Shown: positions 26,457 to 32,044 of the stretch, in pieces
How positions within the stretch are numbered: position 1 is the stretch's first letter
Layout of the letters: each line of letters begins with the position of its first letter
DNA from: Chara braunii
Taxonomy: Eukaryota; Streptophyta; Charophyceae; Charales; Characeae
Length of the DNA: 32,044 nucleotides
Assembly: GCA_003427395.1 (NCBI GenBank)
Contig: BFEA01000059.1
Location: forward strand, 2,976,110-3,008,153
Reading direction: 5' to 3'
The notes under the pieces: model-generated
What the model was told of the DNA's origin: nothing
Databases searched by the model: none
Seen by the model: only the letters and a program-made list of their open reading frames with translations
Position numbers and translations under genes: made by a program

Positions 26457-26917
26457 ACCCGCCGGACTATGAGTTTTATGTTGCGCAATCATTTTCGGAT
26501 TCTTTGACGATTGGTTGAAGTATCTTGAACTTTGTACGTTTGTGTTATGCTCACCATATACGTGTGATGTATGTCATCTTCGATGTATGTACATCATCAT
26601 CAAATCAGTAATCACCTACTGAAGGCGCATGTGAACCAACCTGGAAATGATGGTTGGGAGTGTGTGAGCATGTCTTATTGAGGCTGTGGAGTTCTATGTT
26701 CGTTGTCTGCTATACGGAAGGCTGTTGGTCTGCGATTGAGTCCTTGTTTTTTTGCTATGCGGAAAGTTGCGGAACTACGATTAGAACCTTTCGCTACTTA
26801 GTGGAGGGGTTGCCTGACGTGTGTTGATTTCGTTCGTATGCGTGAGCTTTGGCCCGCTGAAGCATCGAGGCGAGCGCTGAGCAGATAGGACGTCTGCCCG
26901 ACGACACAAAGTGTACC
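26457..26917 (+). other. 5' untranslated region of the Penelope-like element
   Basis: 461 bases between the hammerhead and the first ATG. No frame, mostly AT-balanced, with a GATGTATGT repeat around 26566-26590. The predicted self-cleaved RNA would begin GGGGUGCC at 26447 and include this leader. Confidence 0.5.
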
Positions 26918-28156
26918 ATGGGGAGTACGGGAAGACGGGATTACGGTCGGGAGGATCGATACTCCGACCAAAGACGAGACGTTGGATATGATGGACGTCG
27001 GGATTCAGGACGCGAATACATTCGTGAGCGGGTGTCTCAATATGGAAGCACTAGTAATCAGGAGAGGGGGCGTGACCAACCACCCCCCAGGCGCTTTCAA
27101 CCTGTATGCTTCGAATGTGGCGAGCCTGGGCATTACCGAAACCAGTGCCCGAACCTTGGCGATGAAGGTTTTTGGCGGAGTACGACACAACGGGGGAGAT
27201 CGTTCTCACGAAGACGTCCTGGAGGTCCTCAAGAACCAAGATCGGCTTTCGAAGATCCGACTCTGACGCAACAAATCAAGGAACTAGTATCTACAATCAG
27301 TACCATGAAGGAGCATATCGACGTCGAGAACAAGAAGAAGGAGGAGAAAGCCAAGCGGAAGCAAGAGAAATTGGAACCGAAGCGACNGGAGGAGGAAGCC
27401 ANGCGNGAAGAAGAACAGGCACGCGAAGCAGCTGAGNGGCNGAAGCANCGAAAGGAAGATAAGATGCGACAAGTGGCCAAGGAACGTGAGCAGATGAAGA
27501 AGGAGATGCACATGGAGTTGTCCGTACACATNGGCNGATTGCGAGAGCAGTTGCTTGGTCTACGAGATCGGGAGGGGTTACCGCANANTGACGATGCGCG
27601 AGCTGCTAAAGNTAANNAGAAAGTGGAGGTANNGTCTGACGAAGAGTCGTACGNCTCTTACGAGAGCGAAGTCGACGCGCTTAGCAACCGTANGGAACAA
27701 CTCNTTNTCTCTGAGAAGAGGAANNNAGGGGAAGACTTNNCGATTGGGGATAGTCCACCTCTGCAGACCCNGACAAGGAANACANCTANNCGNCGTTTAC
27801 ATCTGAGCGTGAGGCATCCGCNGATGAAGAGATCCCCAGTNGGACGGACACCACGGNGATGTGCTACAACCAAGAAGAAGATCNNGNNACCACCGGGATC
27901 AAGNGGTAAGCTCAAATTCGTTACGGATAATCTGCNNGCTCTGGGAAAACTCGACATTGAGGANCTCAAGCGACTCTGTGCACAAGAGGGTGTGCAGCTG
28001 GGGACGGAGTGCANGAAGATGNCGATCCTNCTCGCGCTGGCGGACAAGCGATCCCAAGTGGCGTACGGNGAGGAGGGACGTCAAGTGGAANACGTGGAGC
28101 ANGTTGAAGAAGAACTCCAGCACGAGGNGAGCAGCGAGGAANGCGGCGATGCGTGA
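26918..28156 (+). CDS. PLE N-terminal protein: CCHC knuckle, coiled coil, SAP-like motif
   Basis: ATG 26918 lies in ACCATGG, a good eukaryotic start context. The first 60 residues are Arg/Asp/Gly-rich. CFECGEPGHYRNQC (residues 64-77, DNA 27107-27148) is a perfect CCHC knuckle. Residues about 120-230 are a long Lys/Glu coiled-coil-like stretch. Around 27946-28062, LDIE then LKRLCAQEGVQLGTE followed by LALADKR resembles a SAP or Rho-N nucleic-acid-binding helix pair. About 35 codons contain N. The stop TGA 28154-28156 is followed in the same frame by the endonuclease, so this is probably the N-terminal part of one polyprotein, or an ORF1 with readthrough. A gag-like knuckle on a PLE is unusual in my knowledge of the family. 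Confidence 0.65.
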   Translation: MGSTGRRDYGREDRYSDQRRDVGYDGRRDSGREYIRERVSQYGSTSNQERGRDQPPPRRFQPVCFECGEPGHYRNQCPNLGDEGFWRSTTQRGRSFSRRRPGGPQEPRSAFEDPTLTQQIKELVSTISTMKEHIDVENKKKEEKAKRKQEKLEPKRXEEEAXXEEEQAREAAEXXKXRKEDKMRQVAKEREQMKKEMHMELSVHXGXLREQLLGLRDREGLPXXDDARAAKXXXKVEVXSDEESYXSYESEVDALSNRXEQLXXSEKRXXGEDXXIGDSPPLQTXTRXTXXXRLHLSVRHPXMKRSPXGRTPRXCATTKKKIXXPPGSXGKLKFVTDNLXALGKLDIEXLKRLCAQEGVQLGTECXKMXIXLALADKRSQVAYXEEGRQVEXVEXVEEELQHEXSSEEXGDA

Positions 28157-29110
28157 AGCATCCCCAAGCTTTGGACTCTTTGTTTTCNTATCATTGAGTT
28201 TCGGAAAGGGAGTCCTTNTGATACGGATGTGGAGAGGATTTACCNTCNTGTAGTAATTATGTTGGCATTNNAAGGCGAAATCCGTTGGTTGTGGAAATGC
28301 ACGGAATCGTGGGTCGCATTGTANGTTAGGTNTGGATCGCGTGTTTTTACATGTGAGGATAGTAGCTGTGTGTATATCCTAGCATCCCCNAAGTGTANAG
28401 CACAGTACGTNNGTCAGACGANTAGGGGAATGCGCGTTCGATGGGCNGAGCNCGTNTCGGTATATAAGCAAGGAAAGAAATCTAACCACGTCTATAGATG
28501 GTGGCGATCTTTCGGCATTGCAACATANGTGATGTTACCTNTCGATCGATGTATTGCATCTNAGCTTGCGATGCTGGAACGNGTCTATATTCAACNGTGG
28601 TNCCCTAGNTTGAACACGGCATGCATCCNGCNATCGAAGGGCGGGAAAAGCGATAGAAGGAAGGGGCGCAAGGAACGGTGCCGAGTGCGGAAGGAGGAAC
28701 CTCGAAAGCTACGAGCAGCCGTTACGCCCGTTCGGGTGAGGACCGACACCGACGTCGAATACAGCATGGATGTTTATCGTTTGCTGTCTGATNTGGAGAT
28801 GGCAGGTACCAGGAGTTTTACGCTGCAAACTGAGGGTGGTAATTTGTGGTGTGGAGGGTGGAAGTCCGTGCGGAACTCGTTTGGGGATTCTATTGTACGA
28901 CGTGATGGAGTATGTTGTAAACTAAGGATGTGTAAAGTGTGGATGGAGCAAGGAGGGGAGGTGGTGTTTAGGCACCTACGAAGGTGGAAGCCCAAGAGCG
29001 GTCCGGACAAGAAATTCTTGTTGTCGATCCTACGCTTCCCAGCACGTGTCGGTTTGCTGAAGAAGTGCTCTATGGAGGTGTTGATTCGACTTAACGGGGT
29101 TTGCGGCTGA
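28157..29110 (+). CDS. GIY-YIG endonuclease domain of the PLE
   Basis: Cuts target DNA for insertion. Open in the same frame from the TGA at 28154. CVYILAS (GIY equivalent, residues VYI at 28370-28378), then after about ten residues an AQY-x-x-QT stretch (YIG equivalent with its following QT), RGMRVRW with the conserved Arg, LAMLE (catalytic Glu, about 28577-28579) and LNT (Asn about 28613). These are in GIY-YIG order and spacing. A basic region (SKGGKSDRRKGRKERCR) follows. I see no CCHH zinc pattern in front, as described for Chlamys. TGA at 29108-29110 results from a frameshift near 29100, and the product continues in the next frame. Several N bases fall within the domain. Confidence 0.75.
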   Translation, partial: SIPKLWTLCFXIIEFRKGSPXDTDVERIYXXVVIMLAXXGEIRWLWKCTESWVALXVRXGSRVFTCEDSSCVYILASXKCXAQYXXQTXRGMRVRWXEXXSVYKQGKKSNHVYRWWRSFGIATXVMLPXDRCIASXLAMLEXVYIQXWXPXLNTACIXXSKGGKSDRRKGRKERCRVRKEEPRKLRAAVTPVRVRTDTDVEYSMDVYRLLSDXEMAGTRSFTLQTEGGNLWCGGWKSVRNSFGDSIVRRDGVCCKLRMCKVWMEQGGEVVFRHLRRWKPKSGPDKKFLLSILRFPARVGLLKKCSMEVLIRLNGVCG

Positions 29111-29111
29111 T

Positions 29112-29516
29112 TTTCAAAAACCAAGCACTACATCTTTTCTATGTAGGATGATAGCATGCGCTATGAAGGAGGTCTTTGGCTGGAGCCTGAACGCCAGACT
29201 GATTGTCCGTCTGAAGTTTGACGACCGAATCAAGTTGGTGGAGGTGCGCAAGGTTCTCAACGACAAGATTGAGGGTTTGGCGATCCCGGCTTGCATGAGA
29301 AACGTGGCACGTAATAACATTCGGATTGTGTGGGTCAAGAACCCCTCGATCGCTTGTTTGTTGCACAATCAGCGTTCGTACTCGAAGGTTGAGGTGCTTA
29401 CCTGTACATGTACAGGTCTTCCCTACCCCAGGGTAGGAGATCACGTGCGTTTTCGCCTGCAGGAATTGGAGGATATCGATCCTTTAATATGGAATGCCAA
29501 CAATGTACCAAGGTAG
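29112..29516 (+). CDS. CxC linker between endonuclease and RT
   Basis: Readable in frame from about 29103 and joined upstream by frameshift to the endonuclease. The segment ends with VLTCTCTGLPYPRVGDHVRF, with Cys 29403-29405 and 29409-29411 forming the CxC motif that links the two domains in N-terminal-endonuclease PLEs. The upstream part (GWSLNARLIVRLKFDDRIKL, RNNIRIVWVKNPSIACLLHN) matches the kind of pre-RT region seen in these proteins. TAG 29514-29516 interrupts it, and the same frame continues as RT. The CxC codons lie in a perfect 18-bp palindrome (29400-29417). Confidence 0.7.
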   Translation, partial: FQKPSTTSFLCRMIACAMKEVFGWSLNARLIVRLKFDDRIKLVEVRKVLNDKIEGLAIPACMRNVARNNIRIVWVKNPSIACLLHNQRSYSKVEVLTCTCTGLPYPRVGDHVRFRLQELEDIDPLIWNANNVPR

Positions 29517-29537
29517 TCGCATCCAAACCGAGGGAGG

Positions 29538-30155
29538 TTGCTGAGCAAGGAAATGGCTGATGGTATACAGTCCTGGGTGAACTTCCGGGGAACGGCGCCA
29601 TCCATCAGCGAGGATGACGTGACACGCTGTATGACGGCTCCAGCGGATTGCAGTACCCGTTTTATTGACGTCAACAAGATTAAAGAGCTCAAGGTCAGGC
29701 TGGATGGACTGGTCCTCACCCCCCTGGATAGTAACCCAGGGGAGACACTGGTGTTGTGTCCGAAGATATACTTCGACGCACTGATGGAGCTTTTTGTGTG
29801 TAGTCCTGGATATATCGTCGAACGTGCGAAGGAAGAGGAGGTGAAGGACCGTATGCGAGTGGAAGCAAAGGAGAAAGGGATCTTGACATTCACACGTTGG
29901 GAGAAGAAAGGGTGTTTTGGCGAAGCTTACCTTATGCCGAAACACAAGGACCTGACATGGTTCCGTCCGATCTGTCCAACGTTCATGGAACCGACTGTTA
30001 GGATGTATAAGGCTGTTGCGAAAGCTTTGAACCATATGTTGTTTACTCTCCCAAGCAGCCGGCATTTCAATCTGAGATCGGTGTCAGATTTGGTTCCGAG
30101 ATTGGAAGGGTTGAACAAAAAGATCGCTAAGCGGATCGATGGTAGCATGCCGTGA
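29538..30155 (+). CDS. PLE reverse transcriptase, N-terminal part
   Basis: Fingers region of a Penelope/telomerase-type RT. VLTPLDSNPGETLVLCPKIYFD corresponds to the PLE pre-finger motif (Asp-x-Asn-x-Gly followed by hydrophobic residues). GEAYLMPKHKDLTWFRPICPTF is RT motif 1-2, with the Lys and RPI. ALNHMLFTLPSSRHFNLRS follows. The frame is the same as the CxC linker (only TAG 29514 between). It ends at TGA 30153-30155 because of a one-base shift near 30150; the palm starts in the next frame four bases earlier. ATG 29550 and the upstream codon are internal, not real starts. Confidence 0.75.
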   Translation: MLSKEMADGIQSWVNFRGTAPSISEDDVTRCMTAPADCSTRFIDVNKIKELKVRLDGLVLTPLDSNPGETLVLCPKIYFDALMELFVCSPGYIVERAKEEEVKDRMRVEAKEKGILTFTRWEKKGCFGEAYLMPKHKDLTWFRPICPTFMEPTVRMYKAVAKALNHMLFTLPSSRHFNLRSVSDLVPRLEGLNKKIAKRIDGSMP

Positions 30156-31027
30156 TGTCTTACGACATCAAGGATATATTTTCCAAACTCCCGTATATCG
30201 ATATCATCGAAGCCGTGGAGTGGATCGTCGAGTATCACAACAATAAAAGGAGAGACTTCATTCGCGTTAACACATGGGGTAAGGGCAGCTCCTTTGGTCG
30301 GACGACAAGCAACGACCATTGGAGACAGCTTAGCCTGCATGATGTGAAGGCGTTCGTAAGTTTTGAACTGCGGCACACGTACACACGTGTCANGGGGTTG
30401 TTGCTCAGGCAGGTGGTGGGCATCCCCATGGGGAAAATTACGAGCCCGCCACTCGCNTGTATTATGTGTGCACTGGCTGAGTTTCAGTTTTTGCAGAGTT
30501 TGGGTAATATANGGCGGGATGTTTTTGGGCTGCAACTAATGGATGACGTCAGCCTGATTGTGGTGCAACGACGACGTAGCCTGCTGAGTACCGAGGAAAT
30601 CAGGGATGCTTTTGAGAACTGCTATCCCAGGAACCTGCAGTTGAAGCGAACCGATGATGGTCGGGGGGAATGGGAGTTTTTGGGTACTCGTATGGTGGCT
30701 GATGCTATCCAACCGTATGTCGGTTGCTACCAGTTGACTAAGAACGAAAGGTCGATCTGGGAAGGCGAGATGTTGGAGTTCAAGAACAGGCAGTCATACC
30801 GTTCATGGGGAAGCAAGGTCCAGAAAAGTGCGGTTCTCTCCAGCCAACTGCACCGGATAGACAGGAACACGAATCGGCGATGGATGATACCTATGCGTGT
30901 CCTTGATCTGATGAGGGAGTCACGCATGAAGGACTTCCCACCACTTTTCTTTGAGAGAGTGGTACGGCATTTTGCCGTGGGAAGGGATAAGATCTGGACG
31001 ACGACGGTCGAGTGGTTGTTTAAGTAA
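30152..31027 (+). CDS. PLE reverse transcriptase, palm and thumb
   Basis: Catalytic part of the RT. Motif A SYDIKDIFSKLP (Asp 30164-30166), motif B RQVVGIPMGKITSPPL (about 30404-30451), motif C LMDDVSLIV (Asp pair 30542-30547), then WEFLGTRM (motif D/E). These are of the PLE/TERT type, not gypsy or LINE. Motif C reads LMDD where YMDD is usual. The thumb runs to FERVVRHFAVGRDKIWTTTVEWLF and TAA 31025-31027. A GTG at 30152 opens the frame; the true protein is continuous with the previous part across a one-base indel. Three N bases fall inside. Confidence 0.85.
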   Translation: MMSYDIKDIFSKLPYIDIIEAVEWIVEYHNNKRRDFIRVNTWGKGSSFGRTTSNDHWRQLSLHDVKAFVSFELRHTYTRVXGLLLRQVVGIPMGKITSPPLXCIMCALAEFQFLQSLGNIXRDVFGLQLMDDVSLIVVQRRRSLLSTEEIRDAFENCYPRNLQLKRTDDGRGEWEFLGTRMVADAIQPYVGCYQLTKNERSIWEGEMLEFKNRQSYRSWGSKVQKSAVLSSQLHRIDRNTNRRWMIPMRVLDLMRESRMKDFPPLFFERVVRHFAVGRDKIWTTTVEWLFK

Positions 31028-31898
31028 GTAGCGTTATTAGTACGGGAGGAGGTTGACGAATGAGTCAGTGCCTGTTGTAGTGATGTTGTAGGGATTGATT
31101 GAGCGGTGTAGGAGCGGATGTATCATCATAGGACGTAGGTACCTGGACTTCTGTGTGTTTTTGTTCACGACATAACTGGACTGTTTTCATAGTGTATTAC
31201 TATTGTTTGTTCACGACATAACTGGACTGTTTTTATAGTGTATTACTATTTTTTTGTTTATGGATTGTACTACGATGTAGGTAGGTGGGTAGTGCGGAAC
31301 CGAAAAATTCCGGGTTAGGGGAGGAGGAGGATTCGGGCGGTTTTTTTTTTACCGTAGGCTCTGGAGCAGAGTGCTCTTCGGGTCTGTTTTCCCCTGATCT
31401 GAGAAGGCGATATGTCGGAATGGCTGGTATGTTCGGACAGGTTTTTTTCCGAAGGTTCTGGAGCGTAGCGGACAGCTGACACTGTCCCGTTGTGGTCTTG
31501 GGGTCTGTTCCCCCCCTGCCTGCTTCGCGCTTTGTCGGGTGTTTNGTCGTTTTGTTTGATTTTTTGGTTCGGATCNGATCGNCTTTTGTTTTTTTGTTTT
31601 TNTGTTTTNTTGTGNATTTNNTCCTGNGTTTGTTTCGATATGGGTTACCTGACTGTACCACCCGTGGGCCTGGGCGCGGCCGGCCTCTGTACGATGAGTN
31701 GANTGTCGACNTGTGCCTATCAACTTTTGTTTTTGAAGAGTAGGCCCGTACGTGGGGAGTTTTCTTGCTTGTCTGTGTATCTGTACTNATGGATGAGTAA
31801 GGTACTTGTGGAAAGCTTCGAGGTAATACCTATGGGCACTAGTACTATCCTAGGAAGGTCTATAGATAGGAACATTGCGACTTCAAAACTCTTTCCGC
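31028..31898 (+). other. 3' untranslated region of the PLE
   Basis: No gene. A 46-bp unit (TTCACGACATAACTGGACTG and following) occurs twice in tandem (about 31159-31250). Two diverged copies of a segment with CTCTGGAGC or TTCTGGAGC and GGGTCTGTT lie at about 31340-31402 and 31445-31518. A T-rich, N-containing tract covers 31545-31632. Confidence 0.5.
31159..31250 (+). repeat. 46-bp tandem duplication in the PLE 3' region
   Basis: TTCACGACATAACTGGACTG begins at 31164 and 31210. The copies differ by one C/T and by the number of T at the junction. Confidence 0.85.
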
Positions 31899-32044
31899 GT
31901 CCTACGCCGTTGTGCCTGCGGTTATCCTCCGGAGATGCCGCTGGCTTGTGGCGGAGGTGGGTTAGTGGTAAGAGGGATTGCGTACGAGGGTTGACGATAG
32001 GTGGTTCTTCCCCCTGATGAGACCACGTGGCGGTGGTTGAAACC
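31899..32044 (+). repeat. Right pseudo-LTR of the PLE (cut by window end)
   Basis: Ungapped match to 26210-26355 with five mismatches. It contains the hammerhead core up to CTGATGA (32014-32020), stem II and GAAACC (32039-32044), where the window stops. Whether GGTC and the closing GGGG follow, completing a second ribozyme, cannot be seen. Confidence 0.85.

Larger units (their letters stand above)
26210..32044 (+). mobile_element. Penelope-like element with N-terminal GIY-YIG (Chlamys-like)
   Basis: Direct repeats of 146 bp (26210-26355 and 31899-32044, five mismatches) bracket frames for CCHC knuckle, coiled coil, SAP-like motif, GIY-YIG nuclease, CxC linker and RT. An endonuclease before the RT, joined through a CxC motif, is the defining layout of the Naiad/Chlamys branch of PLEs, reported from green algae and spike mosses among others. 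The flanking repeats fit PLE pseudo-LTRs. The right repeat reaches the window end, so the element may continue. Stops and frameshifts (28154, about 29100, 29514, about 30150) and many N bases show a decayed or poorly resolved copy. Confidence 0.8.

Noticed and set aside
26175-26492. Antisense frames across the left pseudo-LTR
   Set aside because: They translate the repeated non-coding unit and contain an N. The same peptide recurs only because the DNA is repeated.

Overview
This is eukaryotic, transposon-dominated DNA with no host gene, prokaryotic operon or CRISPR array that I can support. Three retroelements of different classes lie head to tail on the + strand: a very long decayed Ty3/gypsy element (about 1-20652), a decayed plant-type LINE (about 20654-25641), and a Penelope-like element (PLE; about 26210 to beyond 32044). 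A primer binding site complementary to plant-type tRNA-Asp, a LINE with apurinic endonuclease, RT and a C-terminal CCHC, and a PLE with the GIY-YIG endonuclease before the RT all point to the green lineage. From general resemblance I would guess a charophyte such as Chara, but that is inference.

Element 1: the window opens in the last 121 bp of an LTR, followed by a 19-nt tRNA-Asp PBS, a leader, gag (RGG box and CCHC knuckle), protease, RT-RNase H and integrase. All are broken by stops and frameshifts. Downstream of pol, on the same strand and just after an intron-like segment, is a second gag-like reading frame (7385-10262) with its own knuckle. About 10 kb of non-coding DNA follows. It holds a ten-unit array of nested hairpins whose arms change in compensating fashion around a constant loop (16367-17190), a run of simple perfect hairpins (17832-18092), degenerate 122-bp repeats, an exact-period 200-bp duplication, (AT)31 and a 160-N gap. 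A second LTR end closes at 20652.

Element 2: a LINE abuts that LTR end. It has ORF1, then an ORF2 with endonuclease, RT, thumb and C-terminal CCHC, scattered over all three frames.

Element 3: the PLE is bracketed by 146-bp direct repeats (pseudo-LTRs, 96.6% identical by eye). Its reading frames encode, in order, a CCHC knuckle, a charged coiled coil, a SAP-like motif, a GIY-YIG nuclease, a CxC linker and a PLE/telomerase-type RT. The left pseudo-LTR contains what reads as a complete type I hammerhead ribozyme (26399-26456). Published N-terminal-endonuclease PLEs (Naiad/Chlamys) were described as lacking canonical hammerheads, so this combination is the strongest candidate for something undescribed. 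The covarying hairpin array is the second.

Limits: every alignment and fold was done by eye. Many N bases (13031-13761, 27387-28792, 30393-30512, 31545-31787) and the N gap lower certainty locally.
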